NCBI GenBank assembly: GCA_937863905.1
Contig: CALMHV010000133.1
Coordinates: 1 to 7,350 of the forward strand
DNA: 7,350 nt
Source of the DNA: an uncultured Bacillota bacterium
GTDB lineage: Bacteria; Bacillota; Sulfobacillia; UBA995; UBA9673
Direction: 5' to 3'
The position numbers were made by a program, and so were the translations under genes. Below the pieces are notes generated by a model. That model was given only the letters and a program-made list of their open reading frames with translations. It did not search any database and was not told the origin of the DNA. Positions 1 to 5,233 of the stretch are shown one piece after another (the first letter of the stretch is position 1; every line of letters starts with the position of its first letter).

Positions 1-20
1 CCGATTGCCTGAGGGTGAGT

Positions 21-257
21 CTATAGCTTCCCACGGCTCTTCAGGTCCCGCAGGACATCCTCGAAGGCTACGGTTGGCTCATGAACTCGGTCCTCAAAGG
101 CAGCAAGATCGACCGCGTCTTCGGCGAGAGAACGGCGCACGGCGGTGTTAACCAGATCGGAAATGCTTCGGTCCGTCTCGGCCGCCTTGAGTCGGAGGGC
201 CTTGTGAAGGTCGGAGTCAAGGTAGATTGTGGCTCGCCTGATATTGATTCTGGTCAT
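21..257 (-). CDS. Ribbon-helix-helix (CopG-type) antitoxin of a type II toxin-antitoxin pair
   Basis: The 78-residue product has a short beta strand (RATIYLD, residues 8-14), helix A (about 15-27), a turn (TDRS) and helix B (about 32-44, SISDLVNTAVRRSL). This is the ribbon-helix-helix DNA-binding fold, which dimerises and reads operator DNA through the strand. The acidic tail (about 46-78, ending in a DLKSRGKL-like stretch) resembles antitoxins paired with RelE/ParE-type toxins and would wrap the toxin. The partner gene is not visible: only 20 bases follow the stop before the window edge, with no start codon among them. Translation starts at the ATG at 257, just before the strand, as is usual for the family. 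No Shine-Dalgarno sequence precedes it. GC by hand count is about 60%, lower than the adjacent operon, which suggests acquisition separate from it. The DNA-binding fold is clear; the toxin type is inferred. Confidence 0.88.
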   Translation of the reverse strand: MTRINIRRATIYLDSDLHKALRLKAAETDRSISDLVNTAVRRSLAEDAVDLAAFEDRVHEPTVAFEDVLRDLKSRGKL

Positions 258-279
258 GTCGTGAGCGTAACATCACAAC
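258..279. promoter_or_regulatory. Imperfect inverted repeat, candidate autoregulatory operator
   Basis: GTCGTGA (258-264) and TCACAAC (273-279) are inverted-repeat arms matching at 6 of 7 positions around an 8-base spacer. The spacer contains most of the antitoxin -10 element. Ribbon-helix-helix antitoxins commonly repress their own promoter from such sites. A second pair, ACGTCA (286-291) and TGACGT (312-317), lies just upstream. Both are short and could be chance. Confidence 0.3.
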
Positions 280-292
280 GCTATAACGTCAA
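264..292 (-). promoter_or_regulatory. Candidate promoter of the antitoxin gene, possibly leaderless
   Basis: On the minus strand a -35-like TTGACG (292-287) is followed after 17 bases by TACGCT (269-264). TACGCT is preceded by TGT, which gives an extended -10 element. The predicted transcription start, 6-8 bases past the -10, falls on or next to the A of the ATG at 257. Together with the missing Shine-Dalgarno sequence this suggests a leaderless mRNA. The -10 hexamer itself is only a partial match to TATAAT. Confidence 0.5.
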
Positions 293-354
293 GTCACCAC
301 CCTGTCCGCCGTGACGTGGACGGCGCCCCTGGTGGACCCACCGCTTCCTCTACG

Positions 355-383
355 TTGCCAATAGGTTGAGCCAAGTGTAGAAT
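355..383 (+). promoter_or_regulatory. Sigma-70/sigma-A-type promoter of the ffh operon
   Basis: TTGCCA (355-360) and TAGAAT (378-383) each match the consensus at 5 of 6 positions and are separated by the ideal 17 bases. Transcription should begin near 390, leaving a 5' leader of about 25 bases before the GTG of ffh. The leader is just long enough for the ribosome-binding site, with no room for a riboswitch. I see no comparable promoter inside the downstream gene cluster, though I did not exhaustively score it. Confidence 0.72.
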
Positions 384-401
384 TACCCCTGTAGCTTGGC
401 C

Positions 402-407
402 GGGGAG
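402..407 (+). promoter_or_regulatory. Ribosome-binding site of ffh
   Basis: GGGGAG lies 7 bases before the GTG at 415 and fixes that codon as the start of ffh. Confidence 0.75.
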
Positions 408-414
408 TGTTTTT

Positions 415-1791
415 GTGCCTTTTTCGCAGTTGACCGACAAATTGAACCAGGTCTTCCGCCAGTTGCGCGGTCGTGGCAAGCTGACCGAGCGCGACGTCGA
501 CGAGGCCTTGCGCCTGGTCCGGCTGGCCCTGCTCGAGGCGGACGTGAACTACAAGGTCGCTAAGGACTTCGTGGCCCGCGTGCGCGAGAGAGCCGTCGGG
601 CAGGAGGTCCTCTCGAGCATCACCCCGGCCCAGCAGGTCGTCAAGATCGTGCAGGACGAACTCACGACCCTCATGGGCCAGGGCCGAGCCGCCCTCGCCT
701 TCTCGCCCCGCCCGCCTTCGGTGTTCATGCTCGTGGGCCTCCACGGCGCCGGCAAGACCACGGCCTCGGCCAAGCTCGCCAGCTACCTCAAGACCCAGGG
801 GCACCACCCGTTCCTCATCGCCGCCGACCTCCGCCGGCCGGGGGCCCAGGACCAACTGGAGGCCTTGGGCCGCCAGAACGGGCTGGCCGTCTGGACCGGC
901 TCGCCAGGAGGGGCGAAAGTCTCCGACCCCGACAGTCCGGAAGTGGTCAAGCTCACCCTCGAGGTCATCGCGACCGGTCTGGCCGAAGCCCGCCGTGGGG
1001 GGCACGACACGGTCGTCCTGGACACGGGGGGACGGCTGCACATCGATGCGAGCCTCATGGACGAACTCCGGCAGGCCCGCAAGGTCGCCTCGCCTTCCGA
1101 GATCCTGCTCGTTGTGGACGCTATGACCGGCCAGGACGCGGTCAACGTGGCCGAGACCTTCAGCCGCGAGATTGGGATAGACGGCGTGATCCTGACCAAA
1201 CTGGATGGTGACGCCAGGGGCGGGGCGGCTCTCTCCATCCGGGCCGTCACGGGCACGCCCATCAAGTTCGCCGGCACCGGGGAGAAGATCAAGGACTTCG
1301 AGGTCTTCCATCCGGACCGCCTGGCCTCGCGCATCCTGGACATGGGCGACATCGTGACCCTCGTGGAGCGCGCCGAAGCCAACCTCGACGCGGCGAAGGC
1401 CATGGACCTCGCCAAGAAGCTGAGGCGCGCCGAGTTCACCCTGGAGGATTTCGCCGACCAGTTGCGCCAGGTCCGGAAGATGGGCTCGTTCCAGGACCTT
1501 CTCGGTCTGCTGCCGGGGATGGGAAAGATGCGCGAGATGAAGGATCTCCAGGTGGACGAGAAGCAGTTCGTGCGCATCGAGGCCATCATCTCCTCGATGA
1601 CCAAGCAGGAAAGGCAAGACCCGTCCATAATTGACGGAAGCCGACGGCGGCGCATCGCCGCGGGGAGCGGAACCTCCCCGGCGGACGTAAACCGCCTGCT
1701 CAAGCAGCACGGCGAAGCCAAGAAACTCGTCCGGCGCGTAGCCGGGATGGAGAAGGGTGGTCGCGGCCTTCCCGGATTGCTGCGGCCCTAG
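415..1791 (+). CDS. ffh: Signal recognition particle protein Ffh (SRP54 GTPase)
   Basis: Ffh binds signal sequences and 4.5S/6S SRP RNA and targets ribosomes making membrane or exported proteins to the receptor FtsY. The 458-residue length is normal. The order is an N-domain helical bundle (about 1-90), a G domain (about 100-295) and an M domain (about 300-440). Visible motifs are the P-loop GLHGAGKTT (108-116), DLRRPGA (138-144), DTGGR (203-207), TKLDGDARGG (from 261) and GTGEKIKDFEVF. The M-domain RNA-binding signature SRRRRIAAGSGTS begins at 409. Two departures stand out. DTGGR replaces the near-invariant DTAGR, and His replaces the usual Gln in GLQGxGKT. The C-terminus is shorter in methionine-rich sequence than Bacillus Ffh. 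The start is GTG with a good Shine-Dalgarno. It is the first gene of the operon; the ylxM gene that often precedes ffh in Bacillota is absent. Identity is certain; GTPase competence is expected but the substitutions deserve checking. Confidence 0.98.
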   Translation: MPFSQLTDKLNQVFRQLRGRGKLTERDVDEALRLVRLALLEADVNYKVAKDFVARVRERAVGQEVLSSITPAQQVVKIVQDELTTLMGQGRAALAFSPRPPSVFMLVGLHGAGKTTASAKLASYLKTQGHHPFLIAADLRRPGAQDQLEALGRQNGLAVWTGSPGGAKVSDPDSPEVVKLTLEVIATGLAEARRGGHDTVVLDTGGRLHIDASLMDELRQARKVASPSEILLVVDAMTGQDAVNVAETFSREIGIDGVILTKLDGDARGGAALSIRAVTGTPIKFAGTGEKIKDFEVFHPDRLASRILDMGDIVTLVERAEANLDAAKAMDLAKKLRRAEFTLEDFADQLRQVRKMGSFQDLLGLLPGMGKMREMKDLQVDEKQFVRIEAIISSMTKQERQDPSIIDGSRRRRIAAGSGTSPADVNRLLKQHGEAKKLVRRVAGMEKGGRGLPGLLRP

Positions 1792-1812
1792 GTGTCGGAG
1801 GTGTGTCGGAGG

Positions 1813-2097
1813 ATGTCAGTCAAGATCAGGCTGAAGCGCGTGGGCGCCAAGAAGGCGCCGGTCTACCGGGTCGTCATCGCCGATTCCCGGAGCCCGCGCG
1901 ACGGGCGTTTCATCGAGGAGATCGGCCACTACTCCCCGGTGGCTCCCACGCCGGAGTTCGTCGTCGACCGGGAGAAGGCCCTCGCGTGGCTCGCGAAGGG
2001 CGCTCTGCCGTCCGACACCGTGCTGTCGTTGTTCCGCCAGGAGGGTATCCTGAGGGAGTTCGAAGAGAAGCGTAAGGCGCCCAAGGTCGAGGCCTAG
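1813..2097 (+). CDS. rpsP: 30S ribosomal protein S16
   Basis: S16 is a primary-to-secondary binding protein of the 30S body that stabilises 16S rRNA folding. The 94-residue product opens with [13 protein letters not shown] and contains [25 protein letters not shown], the diagnostic family core, followed by [19 protein letters not shown] and a charged tail ([11 protein letters not shown]). I place the start at the ATG at 1813 because family members begin one or two residues before VKIRLKR. The frame is also open from a GTG at 1792, directly after the ffh stop, but that would add seven residues (MSEVCRR) not seen in S16. The ribosome-binding site is awkward. GGAGG (1808-1812) touches the ATG, and GGAG (1797-1800) is 12 bases away. 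The gene lies 21 bases after ffh and is presumably cotranscribed with it. Confidence 0.96.
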   Translation: MSVKIRLKRVGAKKAPVYRVVIADSRSPRDGRFIEEIGHYSPVAPTPEFVVDREKALAWLAKGALPSDTVLSLFRQEGILREFEEKRKAPKVEA

Positions 2098-2103
2098 AGG
2101 GAG
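2097..2103 (+). promoter_or_regulatory. Ribosome-binding site of khpA
   Basis: GAGGGAG overlaps the last base of the rpsP stop codon and ends 9 bases before the GTG at 2113, supporting that start for khpA. Confidence 0.65.
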
Positions 2104-2112
2104 CGACTCCCC

Positions 2113-2349
2113 GTGAGTAAGGCGCTGCTTGAAGTGTTGGCCCGGGCTCTTGTCCTTCAGCCCGACCAGGTGCGCGTGACCCCGCAAAGCCGCGAGGGTC
2201 TCAGCGTGCTCACCCTTGAGGTGGCCAAGGAGGACATGGGCCGGGTCATCGGCAAGCAGGGCAAGATCATCAAGGCCATCCGCAAGGTCGTCCGCACCAC
2301 CAGCGGCGCGGCCGGGAAGAACACGGTCGTCGAGGTCGTCTCGCGGTGA
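2113..2349 (+). CDS. khpA: KH-domain RNA-binding protein KhpA (YlqC family)
   Basis: This is a 78-residue single KH-domain protein. The KH signature GRVIGKQGKIIKAIRKVV spans about residues 43-60, with the RNA-contacting GxxG loop being GKQG (47-50). A conserved N-terminal SKALLEVLARALV helix and a VEVV final strand complete the small fold. In Gram-positive bacteria KhpA partners with KhpB (Jag) in RNA binding and affects cell-wall elongation and division, and its gene sits between rpsP and rimM as here. The start is GTG at 2113, 15 bases after the rpsP stop. The 3' end overlaps the start of rimM, so the two are likely translationally coupled. Length and motif are complete, with nothing unusual. 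Confidence 0.95.
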   Translation: MSKALLEVLARALVLQPDQVRVTPQSREGLSVLTLEVAKEDMGRVIGKQGKIIKAIRKVVRTTSGAAGKNTVVEVVSR

Positions 2350-2903
2350 TGAAGCCAGGCGCCGGACCAGAGTACGTCACCATCGGGCAGGTCCTCGGGG
2401 GTTTCGGGGCTGAGGGTCTGGTCAAGGTGAGACCACTGACCGATTTCCCGGAGCGCTTCCCGGAACTCGAAACCGTGCGGTTCGAAGCCTCGGGTCCGCT
2501 GGGCAAGTCGCCGGAGGTCCGCCGGGTCGTCTCCTGTGTGCCGCATGGCGGAGGCCTTTTCGTCCTCGGATTTGAGGGCGTGACCACCCGGGAACACGCC
2601 GCCTCCTTGGTGGGCCTGTGGCTCCAGATACCGGTGGCCGAGGTGCGGCCCCTGCCGGCCGGGCAGTTCTACCGCTTCGAGGTCGTCGGGCTTGAGGTCC
2701 GGGATGAAGCCGGCCAGGTTCTCGGCCGGGTGAAGGATATCCTGGAGACCGGGGCCAACGACGTCTACGTCGTGGCGGCCGGGGAGGGCACTCGGACGAA
2801 GGACGAGATCCTCTTCCCGGCTTTGAAGCAGGTGGTTCTCAAGATCGACCCCCGGGCCGGCGTGATGGTCGTCCGCCCGCCGCGGCACTGGGATGAGCCA
2901 TGA
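2346..2903 (+). CDS. rimM: Ribosome maturation factor RimM
   Basis: RimM binds S19 and helps assemble the 30S head and process 16S rRNA. The product of 184 or 185 residues has the N-terminal RimM barrel ([29 protein letters not shown]). The C-terminal PRC barrel contains [28 protein letters not shown] and [14 protein letters not shown]. Usual length is about 165-185. Two adjacent starts are possible: GTG at 2346, giving a 4-base overlap with the khpA stop, and ATG at 2349, giving a 1-base overlap (TGATG). A GAGG at 2332-2335 lies 10 bases before the first and 13 before the second, so both remain possible and the products differ by one Met. The end overlaps trmD by ATGA. RimM and TrmD are genetically coupled in many bacteria. 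Confidence 0.95.
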   Translation: MMKPGAGPEYVTIGQVLGGFGAEGLVKVRPLTDFPERFPELETVRFEASGPLGKSPEVRRVVSCVPHGGGLFVLGFEGVTTREHAASLVGLWLQIPVAEVRPLPAGQFYRFEVVGLEVRDEAGQVLGRVKDILETGANDVYVVAAGEGTRTKDEILFPALKQVVLKIDPRAGVMVVRPPRHWDEP

Positions 2904-3700
2904 GGTTCGACGTCGTCACACTCTTCCCGGAGATGTTCACGGGCCCGCTGGACTCGAGTATCCTGGGGCGGGCCAGACAGTCCGGGCTGATCGAGGTGGC
3001 CCTGCACGACCTGCGGGACTACACCGAGGACCGCCACCGGACGGCTGACGACACCCCCTACGGGGGCGGCGCCGGAATGGTCCTCAAGGCCGACCCGGTC
3101 TTCCGGCTGGCCGACGCCCTGTTCCCGGGCTGGGGGCCGAAGGCCGGCGCGGGAGTGAAGGGGAAGGTGCCGGGCGCCCGGTGCATCTACCTCTCGGCGC
3201 AGGGGCGACCGCTGGACCAGTCGATCGTGAGCCGGCTCGCCGGCGAGCCCAGGCTGCTCCTCCTCGCCGGTCACTACGAGGGCATCGACGAGCGGGTCCT
3301 CGACGCTCTGGTGGATGAAGAGATTTCGATAGGGGATTATGTTCTGACCGGGGGCGAGTTGCCGGCGATGGTCTTGATCGACGCTGTCGCCCGGCTGGTT
3401 CCCGGGGTGCTCGGACAACCGGCTTCGCCGCTGGAGGAGTCGTTCTCCGAAGGACTCCTGGAGTACCCGCACTACACGCGGCCGGCGGAGACACGCGGTC
3501 ACCGCGTGCCGGACGTGCTCCTCTCGGGTGACCACGAGGCCGTCCGGAGGTGGCGCCGGCGGGAGTCGCTGCGCCGCACGCTTGAGCGGAGGCCCGAACT
3601 GCTCTTGGCGGCGGACCTCTCGCGGGAGGATCACGAGACCCTGCGTGAGCTCGCCGCAGGCGGGGGCGGGCCCGGGGAAGAAGAGAAGGACGAGAGCTAG
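2900..3700 (+). CDS. trmD: tRNA (guanine-37-N1)-methyltransferase TrmD
   Basis: TrmD transfers a methyl group from S-adenosylmethionine to N1 of G37 in tRNAs with G36, preventing +1 frameshifting. The 266-residue product is complete. It shows the start [24 protein letters not shown] (50-60), and the SPOUT trefoil-knot segments [13 protein letters not shown] (about 121-133) and [17 protein letters not shown] (141-157). The tRNA-binding C-terminal part has [15 protein letters not shown] and [17 protein letters not shown]. Arg165 aligns with the catalytic Arg154 of the Haemophilus enzyme. The catalytic Asp169 appears here as Glu180 (EESF instead of EDSF). A loop of about 15 residues rich in Gly and Lys (about 77-92) is longer than in Bacillus. 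The C-terminus is a Gly-Pro-Glu-rich tail. The start ATG overlaps the rimM stop by 4 bases. The position before rplS is the classical arrangement. Confidence 0.97.
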   Translation: MRFDVVTLFPEMFTGPLDSSILGRARQSGLIEVALHDLRDYTEDRHRTADDTPYGGGAGMVLKADPVFRLADALFPGWGPKAGAGVKGKVPGARCIYLSAQGRPLDQSIVSRLAGEPRLLLLAGHYEGIDERVLDALVDEEISIGDYVLTGGELPAMVLIDAVARLVPGVLGQPASPLEESFSEGLLEYPHYTRPAETRGHRVPDVLLSGDHEAVRRWRRRESLRRTLERRPELLLAADLSREDHETLRELAAGGGGPGEEEKDES

Positions 3701-3731
3701 CGGCCTCAGGGCCGGTGCAGGGAAGGGAGAA

Positions 3732-3737
3732 GGGGAG
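3732..3737 (+). promoter_or_regulatory. Ribosome-binding site that decides the rplS start
   Basis: GGGGAG ends 3 bases before the GTG at 3741, and a second purine-rich run (GGAAGGGAG, 3721-3729) sits 11 bases away. Together with the family N-terminus they favour 3741 over the open frame that continues upstream inside trmD. Confidence 0.6.
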
Positions 3738-3740
3738 AAA

Positions 3741-4100
3741 GTGGACGTCATCAAGGTTCTCGAAGCCCAGCAGATGAAGGCTGAACTACCGAAGTTCAAC
3801 CCGGGCGACACCGTCCGGGTCGCGTTCAAGGTCGTCGAGGGCGGGCGCGAACGCATCCAGCCTTTCGAGGGCACCGTCCTCAGGCGGAAGGGATCCGGTA
3901 TCGCCGAGACCTTTACCGTCCGCCGCGTGACCTACGGCATCGGGGTGGAGCGCACGTTCCCCATCCATTCGCCGCGCCTGGAAGGGGTCGAGGTGCTGCG
4001 GGAAGCCGATACCAGGCAGGCCCGCCTCTACTATCTCCGTGAGCGTTCGGGCAAGGCCGCCCGGGTCAAGGAGAAGAGGAAGCAGTACGTAAAGGGCTAG
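3741..4100 (+). CDS. rplS: 50S ribosomal protein L19
   Basis: L19 sits at the 30S-50S interface and contributes to intersubunit bridges. The 119-residue product begins (V/M)[26 protein letters not shown], which is the family N-terminus. It continues with [44 protein letters not shown] and [20 protein letters not shown], all hallmark L19 segments. Length matches the usual 113-120. The same frame is open upstream to 3528, but that extension lies in another frame of trmD and encodes no L19 sequence, so GTG at 3741 is the start. The gene follows trmD by 40 bases, which include a 5-bp hairpin (3701-3714), and precedes lepB1 by 24 bases. Confidence 0.97.
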   Translation: MDVIKVLEAQQMKAELPKFNPGDTVRVAFKVVEGGRERIQPFEGTVLRRKGSGIAETFTVRRVTYGIGVERTFPIHSPRLEGVEVLREADTRQARLYYLRERSGKAARVKEKRKQYVKG

Positions 4101-4108
4101 ACGCGGCC

Positions 4109-4114
4109 AGGAGG
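4109..4114 (+). promoter_or_regulatory. Ribosome-binding site of lepB1
   Basis: A full-consensus AGGAGG lies 10 bases before the GTG at 4125 and supports that start. Confidence 0.7.
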
Positions 4115-4124
4115 CGACGAGGGC

Positions 4125-4667
4125 GTGGCGGGGGCGGAGAGTCGCGTCCGTTCACTGGTCGACCTGACGGAGACCATCCTCATCGCCGTCGCGTTCGCTT
4201 TGGTCATCCGGGCCTATGTGGTCGGTTCGTTCGTCGTCAACGGCGACTCGATGAACCCCACTCTCTTCACCGGGGAAAGGGTCTGCATCAGCCGGCTGAC
4301 CATCGCCCGGGGCGGACCGGAGCGCGGCGACATCGTCGTCTTCCAGTACCCTCTCGACCCGAGTCGAGCCTTCGTGAAGCGGGTGGTCGGGCTGCCCGGA
4401 GACTCGATGGAGATACGGGGCGGCCGGGTCCTCGTGAACGGCAGCTTTCTATCGGAGAGTTACTCCGTGATCCGGGACCAGTCGAGCTTGCCCGCGATGA
4501 GGGTTCCCGAAGGGCAGGTCTTCGTCCTGGGGGACAACCGGCCCGTGAGCGAGGACAGTCGGTTCTTCGGCTTTGTTCCACTAGAGAATCTCAGGGGCGA
4601 GGTCTTCCTCGTCTACTGGCCACCCAGTCGGTTTGAGTGGGTGGGGGCGCGGGCGGGAGGCTATTGA
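4125..4667 (+). CDS. lepB: Type I signal peptidase, first copy, with normal Ser-Lys dyad
   Basis: This membrane-anchored serine protease removes signal peptides from exported preproteins on the outer face of the cytoplasmic membrane. The 180-residue length is typical of Gram-positive Sip/SPase I enzymes. One transmembrane segment (about 14-33) is followed by box B GDSMNPTL with nucleophile Ser42, then box D FVKRVVGLPGD with general base Lys85. Box E GDNRPVSEDSRFFG follows (from about 135). All catalytic features are present. The GTG start at 4125 has a strong Shine-Dalgarno. A second signal peptidase gene starts 2 bases after the stop. The two share the LDPSR-(A/D)-(F/Y)-(V/I)-KRV stretch and box E, so they look like tandem paralogues. 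Having lepB between rplS and rbgA is typical of Bacillota. Confidence 0.96.
   Translation: MAGAESRVRSLVDLTETILIAVAFALVIRAYVVGSFVVNGDSMNPTLFTGERVCISRLTIARGGPERGDIVVFQYPLDPSRAFVKRVVGLPGDSMEIRGGRVLVNGSFLSESYSVIRDQSSLPAMRVPEGQVFVLGDNRPVSEDSRFFGFVPLENLRGEVFLVYWPPSRFEWVGARAGGY
4655..4660 (+). promoter_or_regulatory. Ribosome-binding site that decides the lepB2 start
   Basis: GGGAGG lies within the last codons of lepB1, 9 bases before the GTG at 4670 and only 3 before an in-frame TTG at 4664. It favours GTG 4670 over the upstream in-frame GTG at 4637, which has no such site and would add 11 Gly/Arg-rich residues. An ATG at 4691 remains an alternative. Confidence 0.55.
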
Positions 4668-4669
4668 GG

Positions 4670-5233
4670 GTGGCACAGCCCTTCGGCGAGATGGTCACCG
4701 AGTCGCGGCCAAGCCTGTGGGCTGTCGTCTGGGACTGGACCAAGACCCTGGTCATCTGCGCCCTCATCGCCCTGTTCCTCCGGGCCGCGGTCGTCGAGTC
4801 GTACACCATCGACGGGGCCTGCATGGAACCCACGCTCGCGACCGGCCAGCGCGTTTTCGTCTTCAAGCCTCTTTACCGCTTCACCACGCCCCACCGGGGT
4901 GACATCATCGTCTTCCGCTACCCGCTCGACCCCTCCCGCGACTACATCAAACGGGTCATCGCCCTGCCCGGCGAGACCGTCGCCATCACCAACGGGGTCG
5001 TCTTCATCAACGGCGAGCCCCTGGACCAGAGCAAGTGGCCCGTGACCATCGACGAATACCGCTACTCCGAATACCCGGAGCGCCAAGTCCCGGACGGCCA
5101 ACTCTTCGTGCTCGGGGACAACCGCCCGCAAAGCGAGGACAGCCGTGTTTGGGGCTTCGTGCCGCTGAAGAACGTCAAGGGCAAGGCCTTCCTCCGGTAT
5201 TGGCCCATCTGGCGGCCCGCGTGGCTGGGGTGA
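4670..5233 (+). CDS. Type I signal peptidase, second copy, with Cys at the nucleophile position
   Basis: The 187-residue product is clearly a type I signal peptidase. It has a short cytoplasmic N-terminus, one transmembrane segment (about residues 22-40, TKTLVICALIALFLRAAVV), box B DGACMEPTL, box C/D RGDIIVFRYPLDPSRDYIKRVIALPG and box E GDNRPQSEDSRVWG. The catalytic Lys is present (Lys94), but the residue aligned with the nucleophilic Ser is Cys51 (codon TGC, 4820-4822). In E. coli LepB a Ser-to-Cys change at this position is known to leave a working, thiol-sensitive peptidase, so this could be a natural Cys-Lys peptidase. Loss or change of activity is also possible. All other motifs being intact argues against decay. 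It starts 2 bases after lepB1 and its stop overlaps rbgA by 4 bases (GTGA). I leave the symbol empty because lepB is given to the first copy. Confidence 0.93.
   Translation: MAQPFGEMVTESRPSLWAVVWDWTKTLVICALIALFLRAAVVESYTIDGACMEPTLATGQRVFVFKPLYRFTTPHRGDIIVFRYPLDPSRDYIKRVIALPGETVAITNGVVFINGEPLDQSKWPVTIDEYRYSEYPERQVPDGQLFVLGDNRPQSEDSRVWGFVPLKNVKGKAFLRYWPIWRPAWLG

Noticed and set aside
81..314. 77-codon plus-strand open frame opposite the antitoxin
   Set aside because: No recognisable motif, and the opposite strand encodes a clear ribbon-helix-helix protein.
289..1710. Long open frame (473 codons) on the minus strand opposite ffh
   Set aside because: Ffh on the plus strand is unmistakable. The antisense product has no recognisable domain, and such frames are expected opposite GC-rich genes.
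3528..3740. Upstream extension of the rplS frame
   Set aside because: It lies out of frame inside trmD, the family N-terminus begins at 3741, and a ribosome-binding site sits just before it.
2765..3874. 369-codon minus-strand open frame opposite trmD and rplS
   Set aside because: It overlaps three certain genes and lacks any family motif; shadow of GC-rich codon usage.
4637..4669. Earlier GTG start for the second signal peptidase
   Set aside because: It would add a Gly/Arg-rich stretch overlapping lepB1 with no Shine-Dalgarno; GTG 4670 has GGGAGG at 9 bases.
5035..5229. Upstream extension of the rbgA frame inside lepB2
   Set aside because: The extra 65 residues are a Pro/Arg/Gly-rich out-of-frame reading of lepB2. 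RbgA proteins start shortly before WFPG.
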